From positions 169,791 to 233,790 of the forward strand of contig NZ_JAAKZG010000008.1 in NCBI RefSeq assembly GCF_011045115.1: a DNA stretch of 64,000 bases, given 5' to 3'. The notes under the pieces were generated by a model, which was given only the letters and a program-made list of their open reading frames with translations, ran no database searches and was not told the DNA's origin. The DNA is from Mesorhizobium zhangyense. Lineage in GTDB: Bacteria > Pseudomonadota > Alphaproteobacteria > Rhizobiales > Rhizobiaceae. Below are positions 34,351 through 44,894 of this stretch, in pieces. Each line of letters starts with the position of its first letter. The first letter of the stretch is position 1. Position numbers and translations under genes: made by a program.

Positions 34351-35100
34351 ATGGCTGTAGCCGATACACGAAAGACAATCGTTCTGACCGGCGCCAGCCG
34401 CGGGATCGGTCACGCCACCGTCAAGCGTTTTTCGCGCGAGGGCTGGCGCGTGATCACCTGTTCGCGCCAGGCCTTTGCCGAGGATTGCCCCTGGCCGGCC
34501 GGGCCGGAAGACCACATCAAGGTCGATCTCGCCGACCAGGAAGATGTCGGCATCGCCGTGTCGGAAATCCGCCATCGGCTCGAAGCCCATGGCGGGCAGC
34601 TTCATGCGCTGGTCAACAATGCCGGCATCTCGCCCAAGCTGAAAGACGGCAGCCGCATGAACTCCATCGACACGCCGATGCATGTCTGGCGCGATGTCTT
34701 CCAGGTCAATTTCTTCGCGCCGATCATGCTGGCGCGCGGACTTTTCAAGGAATTGGCGGCGGCCAAGGGCTCGATCGTCAACGTCACCTCGATCGCCGGC
34801 ACCCGCGTGCACCCCTTCGCGGGCACGTCCTACGCCACGTCGAAGGCAGCCCTTGGCTCGCTGACGCGCGAGATGGCGCATGATTTTGGCCCGCACGGCA
34901 TCCGCGTCAATGCCATCGCGCCCGGCGAAATCGATACGGCGATCCTGTCTCCGGGCACCGAGAAGATCGTCGAGACGATACCGTTGCGCCGGCTAGGCTC
35001 GACATCGGAAATCGCCGACATCATCTTCTTCCTGTGCTCGACGCAGGCGTCCTACGTGACCGGCTCGGAAATCCACATCAATGGCGGCCAGCACGTCTGA
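34351..35100 (+). CDS. Short-chain dehydrogenase/reductase
   Basis: A 249-residue classical SDR. The cofactor motif is VLTGASRGIGHAT, NNAG is present, the catalytic serine lies in VNVTSIAGTRVHP, and the tyrosine-lysine pair in SYATSKAALGSL. The C terminus ends HINGGQHV, as in FabG-like proteins. The glycine motif TGASRGIG followed by an arginine suggests NADP preference, but this is weak. The ATG follows GGAG. It lies 85 bases behind the PBP gene and converges with the antiporter gene. Substrate unknown. Confidence 0.9.
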   Translation: MAVADTRKTIVLTGASRGIGHATVKRFSREGWRVITCSRQAFAEDCPWPAGPEDHIKVDLADQEDVGIAVSEIRHRLEAHGGQLHALVNNAGISPKLKDGSRMNSIDTPMHVWRDVFQVNFFAPIMLARGLFKELAAAKGSIVNVTSIAGTRVHPFAGTSYATSKAALGSLTREMAHDFGPHGIRVNAIAPGEIDTAILSPGTEKIVETIPLRRLGSTSEIADIIFFLCSTQASYVTGSEIHINGGQHV

Positions 35101-35117
35101 CCGCCATGGGTAAGAGT

Positions 35118-35138
35118 GCCGAGGCTTAAGCCTTCGGC
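35118..35138. terminator. Possible bidirectional terminator between convergent genes
   Basis: AGGCTTAAGCCT (35122-35133) is a perfect palindrome and extends on both sides to a near-perfect GCCGA/TCGGC stem. It covers the stop codon of the minus-strand antiporter gene and lies 17 bases after the SDR stop. No T-run, so the call is weak. Confidence 0.35.
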
Positions 35139-37021
35139 TTGTCTTCGGTAGAAGACTCTTCGCTCGCTTCAGCGTCGTCGCTTGGCTTCAAGCCTTTCAG
35201 CTCGGTCAATGGACTGTCCGAGGTCAACGGGCCGGCCAGCGGTGGGCGCGGATCGTCCTTGGTCGAGTCCTTCACGACCTGCTCGACGATACCGCGTGCG
35301 ACCTCGCGCTCGCCCATGATGACGACATCGGCACCCAGTCCGGTCAAGTGATCGACCTCGGCGTCGGAATGCGCGCGTGAGATGATCCGGATTTCCGGAT
35401 TTGCGGCGCGCGCGCGCAGGATGATCTGACCGGCCTCGAAAGCGTTGGGAATGGCCAGGATGAGCCGCGTTGCACCGGCGGCATTGGCCGAAGCGAAGAC
35501 GTTGCTGTTTGCGGCATTGCCTGCAACGGTTTCGATGCCTTCGGCGTGGAGCTTGGCCAGTGTCTTGTCCGCATCCTCGATGACCAGGAACGGGAGGCCC
35601 GCCTCCTTCAGGGATTTGCCGACAAGGCTGCCGACACGGCCGTAGCCGATCAGGATCGTATGGTCGGTAAGCTTGGTTGCCGGGGGTAGGTCCGCATCCG
35701 CCTTGGCTGAAACTGGCGCGGCGGTGGCAACGACACCGGGTTCCGTCGCCGGACCGATCGGCTTGGTTTCGGTTGCGGCTGGCGTCTTGCCGGAGCGCTT
35801 CTCCAGCCAGGGTTTCAGCCTCTCCACGCCGGCAAAGACCAGCGGGTTCAGCACGATCGACAGGATCGCGCCGGCCAGGATCAGGTCTCGGCCCTGCTCG
35901 GGCAGAAGGTCCAGTCCAACCCCCAATTCGGCAAGGATGAAGGAGAATTCGCCTATCTGCGCCAGACTGGCTGAGATTATGAGCGCAGTCGCGATCGGAT
36001 AGCCGAAAGCGATGACGATAAGGTAGGCCGCGACCGACTTGCCTATGACGATGATGAACAGCGTCGCCAGAATGGGCCAGGTATTCTCGATCAGGCTGGC
36101 CGGGTCGAACAGCATGCCGACCGAGACGAAGAACAGCACCGAGAACGCGTCGCGCAGCGGAAGCGACTCTTCCGCCGCCTGATGGCTGAGTTCGGATTCG
36201 CTCATGATCATGCCGGCGAAGAACGCGCCGAGCGCCAGCGATACGCCGAAGAGCTTTGCGGCACCGAAGGCGACGCCCAGTGCGATGGCCAGCACCGCAA
36301 GCCGGAACAGTTCGCGCGAACCGGTGTGGGCGACGTAATGCAGGATCCACGGAATGACCCGGCGGCCGACGATGACCATGACCAGCACGAAGGCCACAAC
36401 CTTGGCCAACGTCAGGCCGACCACGCCCCAAAGGCCGAGATCGAACTGCAACGAGAGAAGGCTGCTGGCGTGTTCAGCCGCCTGTTCCTGCCCGCCCAGA
36501 ACGCCTGCCAGCGCCGGCAGAAGCACCAGCGCCAGAACCATCGCCAGATCCTCGACGATCAGCCAGCCGACGGCGATGCGTCCGCGCTCCGTCTCGATCA
36601 TGCGCCGTTCCTGCAGCGCACGCAGCAGAACGACGGTACTGGCGACAGACAGCGCCAGACCGAAAACCAGCCCGGCGCCGATCGTCCAACCCATCAGCCA
36701 TGAAAGTGCTGCGCCCAGCGCGGTTGCAAACGCGATCTGCACGATTGCGCCCGGCACCGCTATGGCGCGGACGGAGAGAAGGTCTTTCAGCGAAAAATGC
36801 AGGCCGACGCCGAACATCAGCAGGATGACGCCGATCTCGGCGAGTTCCAGCGCCAGGCTCTGGTCGGCTACGAAGCCGGGTGTGTTCGGGCCGACCAGAA
36901 CGCCGGCGATGAGATAACCGACCAAAGGCGGGATGCGAAATCGATTTGCCAATGCGCCGAAAACAAATGCCAGCCCCAGACCGGTGACGATAGTTGCGAT
37001 GAGGGGCGTGTCATGCGGCAT
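35126..37021 (-). CDS. Kef/YbaL-type monovalent cation:proton antiporter with TrkA-N domain
   Basis: A 631-residue CPA2-family inner-membrane protein. About 12-13 membrane helices fill residues 5-400 (first: IATIVTGLGLAFVFGALANR). The cytoplasmic C-terminal RCK/TrkA-N domain has the NAD-binding motif ILIGYGRVGSLVG followed by FLVIEDADKTLAKL. The order is that of YbaL/KefB, which exchange K+ for protons. The ATG at 37021 (MPHDTPLIAT) fits the family start; the frame is open to 37243, but the extra stretch is not membrane-like and has no ribosome site. No ancillary KefG/KefF gene lies beside it. Confidence 0.88.
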   Translation of the reverse strand: MPHDTPLIATIVTGLGLAFVFGALANRFRIPPLVGYLIAGVLVGPNTPGFVADQSLALELAEIGVILLMFGVGLHFSLKDLLSVRAIAVPGAIVQIAFATALGAALSWLMGWTIGAGLVFGLALSVASTVVLLRALQERRMIETERGRIAVGWLIVEDLAMVLALVLLPALAGVLGGQEQAAEHASSLLSLQFDLGLWGVVGLTLAKVVAFVLVMVIVGRRVIPWILHYVAHTGSRELFRLAVLAIALGVAFGAAKLFGVSLALGAFFAGMIMSESELSHQAAEESLPLRDAFSVLFFVSVGMLFDPASLIENTWPILATLFIIVIGKSVAAYLIVIAFGYPIATALIISASLAQIGEFSFILAELGVGLDLLPEQGRDLILAGAILSIVLNPLVFAGVERLKPWLEKRSGKTPAATETKPIGPATEPGVVATAAPVSAKADADLPPATKLTDHTILIGYGRVGSLVGKSLKEAGLPFLVIEDADKTLAKLHAEGIETVAGNAANSNVFASANAAGATRLILAIPNAFEAGQIILRARAANPEIRIISRAHSDAEVDHLTGLGADVVIMGEREVARGIVEQVVKDSTKDDPRPPLAGPLTSDSPLTELKGLKPSDDAEASEESSTEDKPKA

Positions 37022-37613
37022 TGTTCGGAGGGCGCCTTCCAAAAAAATTAAACAAAATGGGGGTGGGACGGCGAAAGCCGCTCCGATTTCAATATGGGTG
37101 AGCGGATGCCTTTCGTGCAACCCCGCAAGTCCATGAATCTTCTCTGAAATAGAACTTTTGGAGAAAAATGCGGAGTGGGTCTCGTCGCGCTGAAATGCAT
37201 GTTGAAAGCTCGGCGCGGTTCGAAGAACCAGCCGCAGCGTCACGACGGCTCTCTAAATTCTATAAAAAAGGTAGAATTTAGAATGTTGCCATTTCATTTG
37301 CCGGCGGAGGGACGTCACATCCAGTGCGTTTGACTGCGGGATCATTGGAAAAAATCTTCCAGTAATCCTACTCGTCAAGATTTATTTTCTAATATCGGTC
37401 GGAGAAAGACAGGGTGCGAGCACGAAGCTTGCCGTTCGGCAAAGTCGCCGCCGCCGGCGATACCGTCCAAAAGCCGAGGATTATTTTTCTTCCGATAAGC
37501 AGGTTGGCAGAAAAGAGATTGCTTCTCTGGATTGGCTACGCGAGTGCATTCCTTCTGAATTTCGGCCCTGAGCGCTAAATATCTAGAGCATAATTCAGGA
37601 CACCCCGATCACC
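37022..37613. other. Divergent intergenic region before the antiporter and cysG genes
   Basis: A 592-base stretch without a supportable gene. It holds an AT-rich perfect inverted repeat at 37253-37281 and, close to cysG, a half RIME-like sequence (CTAGAGCATAATTC near 37583). Both divergent genes must have promoters here, but none can be named with confidence. Confidence 0.5.
37253..37281. promoter_or_regulatory. AT-rich perfect inverted repeat
   Basis: CTAAATTCTA (37253-37262) and TAGAATTTAG (37272-37281) are exact 10-base arms around a nine-base centre. It stands out in GC-rich DNA and lies about 230 bases upstream of the antiporter and 330 upstream of cysG. It may be an operator; it does not fit the Irr ICE box (TTTAGAA-N3-TTCTAAA). 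Confidence 0.4.
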
Positions 37614-39062
37614 ATGTCGCAGCCGTCTGCCAAGCTCAACGCATTCCCCGTCTTCATGCGGGTCGAGGGCGAAGCTGTGGTCATCGTCGGCGGTGGCGAT
37701 GAGGCGTTGGCCAAGGCGCGCTTACTCGGTCAGTCGAGCGCCAGGCTGGTGATCGTTTCCGATCATGTCGAGCCGGAGCTGGCCGACTGGATAGCCGCCA
37801 ACAATGCCGGCCACATAAACGCGCTCTACGATTCCGCTTATCTCGAAGGCGCGGTTCTGGTCTTCGCCGCCACCGGCGATGCCGGGCAGGACCGGGTGAT
37901 TTCTGACGACGCGCGTCGTCTTGGCATTCCGGTCAATGCGGTCGACCGGCCTGAACTGTGCGATTTCTTCACGCCCGCTCTCGTCAACCGCGCCCCGCTT
38001 GCGGTGGCGATCGGCACGGAAGGGGCGGGGCCTGTGCTTGCCCAGATGGTGCGCTCGAAGATCGACCGCATGCTGTCGCCATCGCTTGGTTCGCTGGCGG
38101 TGCTGGCCGCTTCGTTTCGCGAGGGTGCTGAAAAGCTTCTGCCGAAAGGCAACCCGCGCCGCCGTTTCTGGAACGAGTTCTTTTCCGGCGCACCTGCACG
38201 CGCGCTCGAAAACGGACAGCCGGAGGAAGCGCGAGAGGTTGCCTCCGCGCTGCTCCGCCGTCAGGAGCCGACCGAAGGCCACATCGCGCTGGTTGGCGCC
38301 GGCCCCGGTGCCGAAGATTTGTTGACGCTGCGCGCGCATCGCCATCTGATGGAAGCCGACGTCATCGTCTATGACGCGCTGGTTCCGGAGGCGGTTGTTG
38401 CCATGGGCCGTCGCGATGCCGAGCGCCTGCCGGTCGGCAAGCGCAAGGGCTGCCATTCCAAGTCGCAGGCAGAGATCAACGCTCTGCTGGTCAGCCTCGG
38501 CCGCCAAGGCAAGCGCGTCGTGCGATTGAAGTCCGGCGATCCGCTGGTGTTCGGGCGCGCCGGCGAAGAAATGCAGGCGCTGCGCGATGCCGCAATCTCC
38601 TATGAGGTCGTTCCGGGCGTCACCGCCGCCTTCGCTGCTGCCGCCGATTTCGAACTGCCGCTGACATTGCGCGGCGTCACCTCGTCGATGGTCTTCACCA
38701 CAGGCCACGACCTCAAGGGCAAGTCGCTGCCGGATTGGGCCAAGCTCGCGATCTCCGGCGCGACGGTTGCCGTCTACATGGGCCGTTCGGTCGCTGCCGA
38801 TGTTGCATCGCGCCTGATCGATGCCGGGCTTTCTCCCGATACGGCAGTTGCCGTGGTGGAGAACGCCAGCCTTACCAGCCGCCGCAAATTCCATGGCACG
38901 CTGGCCGACCTGCCGTCGCTGGAAGATCGCACTGACCTGACCGGGCCGGTCATGACCATCATCGGCGATGCCGTTGCCGGGGCCAATTTCGAGAAATCTG
39001 AACCGCTCGCCGCACAGCGCCATATCGGCGCGGCCGCAAGAACCGGGGAGACCGTAGCATGA
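37614..39062 (+). CDS. cysG: Siroheme synthase CysG (trifunctional)
   Basis: A 482-residue enzyme making siroheme, the cofactor of the sulfite reductase encoded downstream. Residues 1-210 are the precorrin-2 dehydrogenase/ferrochelatase part, with the NAD motif AVVIVGGGDEALAKARLL and ALVNRAPLAVAIGTEGAGPVLAQ. From about residue 220 comes the uroporphyrinogen-III methyltransferase part, with IALVGAGPGAEDLLTLRA, RLKSGDPLVFGRAGEE and VVPGVTAAFAAAA. The ATG at 37614 begins MSQPSAKLNAFPVFMR. It is the first gene of a five-gene sulfur operon; its stop overlaps the DUF2849 start. Confidence 0.95.
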   Translation: MSQPSAKLNAFPVFMRVEGEAVVIVGGGDEALAKARLLGQSSARLVIVSDHVEPELADWIAANNAGHINALYDSAYLEGAVLVFAATGDAGQDRVISDDARRLGIPVNAVDRPELCDFFTPALVNRAPLAVAIGTEGAGPVLAQMVRSKIDRMLSPSLGSLAVLAASFREGAEKLLPKGNPRRRFWNEFFSGAPARALENGQPEEAREVASALLRRQEPTEGHIALVGAGPGAEDLLTLRAHRHLMEADVIVYDALVPEAVVAMGRRDAERLPVGKRKGCHSKSQAEINALLVSLGRQGKRVVRLKSGDPLVFGRAGEEMQALRDAAISYEVVPGVTAAFAAAADFELPLTLRGVTSSMVFTTGHDLKGKSLPDWAKLAISGATVAVYMGRSVAADVASRLIDAGLSPDTAVAVVENASLTSRRKFHGTLADLPSLEDRTDLTGPVMTIIGDAVAGANFEKSEPLAAQRHIGAAARTGETVA

Positions 39063-39367
39063 AGATACTCACCGCAAATCGCCTCACCGACGGCGAGGCC
39101 GTGTGGTTCTCGACCGACCATCGCTGGGCCGAGACGATCGATCATTCCGAGATCGCCAGCGACAAGGCGGGCGAGGAGAGGCTTGAAGCCATCGGTCATG
39201 CCGGCCTCGCCAACAACGAGGTGGTCGATGTCAATCTGATCGACGTGCAGTTGGTCGACGGCGAAATTCGCCCGACGCGCCTGCGCGAGCAGATCAGGGC
39301 CGCCGGCCCGACAAACCGCAACGATCTTGGCAAGCAGGCACGCCCGGCAGTTTCCCGCGCCGCATGA
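39059..39367 (+). CDS. DUF2849 protein of the sulfite reduction operon
   Basis: A 102-residue protein of the DUF2849 family, beginning MKILTANRLTDGEAVWFS. It has no signal peptide or membrane segment and no cysteine motif. The ATG overlaps the cysG stop (ATGA at 39059-39062), and cysI follows after 35 bases, an arrangement I know as conserved in rhizobia. Its function is unknown; the constant position between siroheme synthase and the siroheme enzyme suggests help with cofactor loading or a subunit role, which is inference. Confidence 0.88.
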   Translation: MKILTANRLTDGEAVWFSTDHRWAETIDHSEIASDKAGEERLEAIGHAGLANNEVVDVNLIDVQLVDGEIRPTRLREQIRAAGPTNRNDLGKQARPAVSRAA

Positions 39368-39402
39368 TGGAACGGGCCGACGGGCCCTGAAAGACGAAGA
39401 CG

Positions 39403-41047
<1,645 letters not shown>

Positions 41048-41073
<26 letters not shown>

Positions 41074-41788
41074 CGCGGAAGCCACGGCTGCCTCGCTCGA
41101 AAGGCTCTATGGCGAACTGACGCCGCACGAGATCATCGAGCACTCTGTTGGCGAGCATTTCACGGGCGGCATCGCCGCCGTGTCGTCGTTCGGCGCGGAT
41201 TCTGCCGTGCTGCTGCACCTGATTGCCGAGGTCGACCGGTCCGTTCCGATCATCTTCCTCGATACCGGCAAGCATTTCGGCGAGACGCTGGACTACCGCG
41301 ACGCATTGGTCGCCGACTTTGGCCTGACCGACGTGCGCATCATCACGCCGGAGCAGGCAGCACTCGACCGCCTTGACCCTTCCGGCCTGCTTCACCAGTC
41401 CGACACGGAAGCCTGCTGCGCCATCCGCAAGGTCGAGCCGATGGCGCGCGGCGTCGAGCCTTTCCATGCCTGGTTCACCGGCCGCAAGCGGTTTCAGGCT
41501 GCCACCCGGCAGGCGCTGCCGGCCTTTGAGGCGGTTGGCCCGCGCATCCGCATAAATCCGCTGGCGCGCTGGACCACCAGTGATCTGGCCGACTACATGC
41601 GCAGCCACAAACTGCGCGAGAATCCACTCGTCGCCTATGGCTATCTGTCGATCGGCTGCTTTCCCTGCACGCAGCCTGTCAAGCCGGGGGAGGATGCACG
41701 CAGTGGCCGCTGGGCTGGACAGGCAAAAACCGAATGTGGCATTCATTTGCCAGGCCTCGACCAGACGCTGAACAGTTCTTCGCTTTAG
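41048..41788 (+). CDS. cysH: Assimilatory APS/PAPS reductase
   Basis: A 246-residue enzyme that reduces adenylylated sulfate to sulfite. The nucleotide motif is AAVSSFGADSAVLLH, followed by IFLDTGKHFGETLDYRD. The cysteine pairs in EACCAIRKVEP and IGCFPCTQPV are the [4Fe-4S] ligands of APS-type reductases, and ECGIHLPG near the end carries the catalytic cysteine. These cysteines favour APS over PAPS as substrate. The ATG at 41048 lies inside the end of cysI, indicating translational coupling. Confidence 0.93.
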
Positions 41789-41799
41789 GAACCGCCTGA

Positions 41800-42330
41800 A
41801 TGATCGAAACCAACGCGCAAACGCGCCTGTGGACGCCTGAAGGCTTTCGCGAGGAAGAATGGAGCCATGCCGAAGGTGCGGAGGCACTGTCGGCTAATGG
41901 CCGCTTCATCCTGCCGCTTCAGGCCTTTCTCGATCTCGATCCGGAAGTGCGGAAATCAGCCAAGGAGCGCCTTGGGGTGCTGCTGCAGCCCGGCGATGCC
42001 GTCGAGACGATCGTCGATCTGCTTGACCAGCTTTCACTGGTGGCGCTGGCCTTTCCGGCATTCAACGATGGCCGCAGTTTTTCCAAGGCCGAACTGCTGA
42101 GAAGCCGCTATCAGTTCGAAGGCGCCGTCCGCGCCACCGGGCAGGTCCTCATCGACCAGCTGCCGCATATGCTGCGGCTTGGCTTCAATGAATTCGAGGT
42201 GTCGCACCCGACCTTGATCGCGCGGATCGAAGCCGGGCAGACGGGCGGCATCCCGCTTTACTATCAGCCGACCGCAAAGCCGGCCGAAAAGGGCCCGAAA
42301 TATTCCTGGCGGCGCGTGCCTGCCAGCTGA
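41800..42330 (+). CDS. DUF934 protein of the sulfite reduction operon
   Basis: A 176-residue DUF934 protein, starting MIETNAQTRLWTPEGFREEE. It has no signal peptide or membrane helix. The centre has LVALAFPAFNDGRSFSKAEL, the most typical stretch of the family. It lies 11 bases behind cysH and closes the sulfur operon, a frequent position for this family in proteobacteria. Function unknown; a structural or electron-transfer role with the reductase is conceivable but not shown. Confidence 0.88.
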   Translation: MIETNAQTRLWTPEGFREEEWSHAEGAEALSANGRFILPLQAFLDLDPEVRKSAKERLGVLLQPGDAVETIVDLLDQLSLVALAFPAFNDGRSFSKAELLRSRYQFEGAVRATGQVLIDQLPHMLRLGFNEFEVSHPTLIARIEAGQTGGIPLYYQPTAKPAEKGPKYSWRRVPAS

Positions 42331-42427
42331 CGCTGCGGTAGTCCTGCGCGGTCTTTACAACCTTGATGATTAGGCATTCTCTTTCGTTGCCGGACGGAAA
42401 TATCCGCCGGATACGAGGGAGAACACC

Positions 42428-44035
42428 ATGGGCTTTGACTACGTCATCGCCGGCGGCGGCTCCGCCGGCGCGACGCTTGCGGCGCGACTGAGCGAAAACC
42501 CGTCGATCAAGGTATGCCTCATCGAGGCAGGCGGCGCCGGCAATGACATTCTCGTTCGCGCGCCCGCCGGCATTGTAGCCCTGCTGCCGGGAAGGCCGAA
42601 GATCAACAACTGGGCGTTCGAGACCGTGCCGCAGGAGGGCCTTGGCGGGCGCAAGGGCTATCAGCCGCGCGGCAAGGCGCTTGGCGGCTCAAGCGCCATC
42701 AACGCCATGCTCTACATTCGCGGCCATCGCCGCGATTACGATGAATGGGCCGAGCTTGGCTGCGACGGCTGGTCCTGGGACGAAGTGCTTCCGTATTTCC
42801 GGCGTTCAGAAGGCAATGAGCGGGGCACTGATGCCTTGCATGGTGGCGACGGCCCGCTGAAAGTGTCGGACCAACGCTCGCCGCGTCCGATCACCAGCGC
42901 TTTCATCGAAGCCTGTGCCGAGAACCAGATACGCACCAATGGCGATTTCAACGGTGCCGAGCAGGAGGGCGCGGGCGTCTTTCAGGTAACGCAGTTCGCC
43001 GGTGGCGCCCGCAACGGCGAACGCTGCTCGGCTGCTGCGGCCTATCTGCATCCGGCGATGGATCGGCCCAACCTCACGGTCATCACGCACGCTCATGCAA
43101 CCGGCATCGTGTTCGAAGGCAAGCGCGCCACCGGTCTTCGCTATCGCATCAAAGGCCGCGAAGAAGTCGCTTCGGCAAAACGGGAGGTCATTCTTTCAGC
43201 CGGCGCCTTCGGGTCTCCGCAACTTCTGCTTCTGTCCGGTGTCGGCCCGGCCAACGAGCTTGCCCTTCACGGCATAAAGACGGTCCATGAATTGCCCGGC
43301 GTCGGCCGGAACCTCCAGGACCATCTCGATTTCGTCATCGGCTGGCGGTCGAGGCAGACCGACATGCTCGGCATGAGCCCTAGCGGTGCGGTGAGTTTTA
43401 TCCGGCACATGCTGCAATGGCGCCGTGACGGAACAGGCATGATCGCCTCGCCAGGTGCTGAAGGTGGGGCGTTCCTCAAGTCGGACCCATCACTGGATCG
43501 GCCGGACCTGCAACTGCAGTTTGTCGTCGCGCTTGTCGAAAACCACGCCCGCACGCTGCGTTATGGCTTTGGCTTCTCCTGCCATGTCTGCGTGCTCAGG
43601 CCGCATTCGCGCGGCGAGGTCGGGCTTGTCGGCACCGATCCGATGGCGCCGCCGCGCATCAATCCGCGATTCCTGTCGGACGAGCGCGATGCAGCGCTTC
43701 TCCTCAAGGGCACGAGGATGATGCAGAAAATCCTCGGGTCGCCTGCGCTTGCGCGATACAGGCACAAGCCGCTCCATGCGGTGGATAATGACGACGACGC
43801 CGAGTTGATGAAGCAGATCAGAAGCCGTGCCGACACCATCTATCATCCGGTCGGCACGTGCCGCATGGGCAAGGGCGATATGGCGGTGGTGGATCCGCAG
43901 CTTCGTGTTCGCGGGCTCGATCGGTTGCGGATTGTCGATGCTTCCGTGATGCCGACGCTCATCGGCGGCAACACCAATGCGCCGACCATAATGATTGCCG
44001 AAAAGGCGGCGGACATGATTAGAGCCGGCACCTGA
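42428..44035 (+). CDS. GMC-family FAD oxidoreductase (alcohol/choline dehydrogenase-like)
   Basis: A 535-residue flavoprotein. The FAD motif is at the N terminus, DYVIAGGGSAGATLAARLSE; the family signature is GGSSAINAMLYIRGHRRDYD. The catalytic histidine lies in IYHPVGTCRMG and the partner residue in GGNTNAPTIMIAEKAADMI, as in choline and long-chain alcohol dehydrogenases. The ATG at 42428 follows AGGGAG. No betB or betI gene is adjacent, so choline is not the assured substrate; a polyethylene-glycol or other alcohol dehydrogenase is equally possible. Confidence 0.9.
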   Translation: MGFDYVIAGGGSAGATLAARLSENPSIKVCLIEAGGAGNDILVRAPAGIVALLPGRPKINNWAFETVPQEGLGGRKGYQPRGKALGGSSAINAMLYIRGHRRDYDEWAELGCDGWSWDEVLPYFRRSEGNERGTDALHGGDGPLKVSDQRSPRPITSAFIEACAENQIRTNGDFNGAEQEGAGVFQVTQFAGGARNGERCSAAAAYLHPAMDRPNLTVITHAHATGIVFEGKRATGLRYRIKGREEVASAKREVILSAGAFGSPQLLLLSGVGPANELALHGIKTVHELPGVGRNLQDHLDFVIGWRSRQTDMLGMSPSGAVSFIRHMLQWRRDGTGMIASPGAEGGAFLKSDPSLDRPDLQLQFVVALVENHARTLRYGFGFSCHVCVLRPHSRGEVGLVGTDPMAPPRINPRFLSDERDAALLLKGTRMMQKILGSPALARYRHKPLHAVDNDDDAELMKQIRSRADTIYHPVGTCRMGKGDMAVVDPQLRVRGLDRLRIVDASVMPTLIGGNTNAPTIMIAEKAADMIRAGT

Positions 44036-44110
44036 TTGGCCTTACCACTTAGACTCGTTTCGGGCTGATCCTGCCGGGAAATACCTGATCACGCTACCTC
44101 CTCAAATGCT

Positions 44111-44121
44111 TGGTCCGACCA
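44111..44121. promoter_or_regulatory. Fifth TGGT-N3-ACCA site, upstream of the DJ-1-like gene
   Basis: TGGTCCGACCA in an intergenic region, 98 bases before the ATG at 44219. It matches the FadR-type core, but the flanks differ from operators 1-4, and about one such core is expected by chance in a window of this size. Confidence 0.35.
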
Positions 44122-44218
44122 GTTGAGTGATTTGGGCTTTTCCTTTCGCTGGTCGCGTCCTAAGATGCTGGCATTATTTCGAGCAACGAAATAAATCGAT
44201 GGCACAGGGAGGAAACCA

Positions 44219-44839
44219 ATGCCGGGCAAGAAGATACTGATGCTGGTCGGAGAGTTCTCCGAAGAATACGAAATCTTTGTTTTCGAACAGGCGATGCATG
44301 CGGTCGGCCACACGGTGCATGTCGTCTGTCCCGACAAGAAAGCGGGCGAGGCGATAAAGACCTCGCTTCACGATTTTGAGGGCAACCAGACCTACACCGA
44401 AAAACTCGGCCACGATTACATTCTCAACAAGACGTTCTCGGACGTGAAGCTGGACGAATACGACGCGGTCTACGCGGCCGGCGGCCGCGGTCCGGAATAC
44501 ATCCGCATCGACAAGCGCGTGCAGGCGATGGTCCGCCATTTCCACGAAACCGGGAAGCCGATCTTCACCATCTGCCATGGCGTGCAGATATTGATCGCCG
44601 TTGACGGCGTGGTGCGCGGCAGGGAGGTCGCGGCGCTGCAGTATTGCGAGCCGGAAGTGACCCTGGCCGGCGGCATCTATATCGACGTCGCGCCCAATGG
44701 CGCGCATGTCGATGGCAATCTCGTTTCAGCCAAGGGTTGGCCGGGGCTTGCAGCCTTCATGCGTGAGTGTCTGAAAGTTCTCGGCAGCGAAGTCACCCAC
44801 GGCAAGACCATGATGAGGGAGACGCGGCAAGCGGCTTGA
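44219..44839 (+). CDS. DJ-1/PfpI-family protein
   Basis: A 206-residue protein of the DJ-1/PfpI superfamily. The nucleophilic elbow with the reactive cysteine reads IFTICHGVQILIA, and the upstream glutamate is in the GEFSEEYE region near residue 13. The pattern DAVYAAGGRGPEYIRID precedes the cysteine. The ATG follows GGGAGG. Family members include chaperone-like deglycases, proteases and isonitrile hydratases, and the sequence does not decide. A clear terminator follows the gene. Confidence 0.88.
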   Translation: MPGKKILMLVGEFSEEYEIFVFEQAMHAVGHTVHVVCPDKKAGEAIKTSLHDFEGNQTYTEKLGHDYILNKTFSDVKLDEYDAVYAAGGRGPEYIRIDKRVQAMVRHFHETGKPIFTICHGVQILIAVDGVVRGREVAALQYCEPEVTLAGGIYIDVAPNGAHVDGNLVSAKGWPGLAAFMRECLKVLGSEVTHGKTMMRETRQAA

Positions 44840-44852
44840 ATTGGTTTATTCT

Positions 44853-44883
44853 AGGCCGCTGTGTATTCCGCAGCGGCCTTTTT
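44853..44883 (+). terminator. Rho-independent terminator of the DJ-1-like gene
   Basis: AGGCCGCTG and CAGCGGCCT form a nine-base perfect stem around a nine-base loop, followed by TTTT. It lies between convergent genes and may act in both directions. Confidence 0.8.
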
Positions 44884-44894
44884 GCCTTGATGCC

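Noticed and set aside
37253..37283. Irr-type ICE box at the AT-rich inverted repeat
   Set aside because: One half TTTAGAA is present, but no TTCTAAA follows at three-base spacing.
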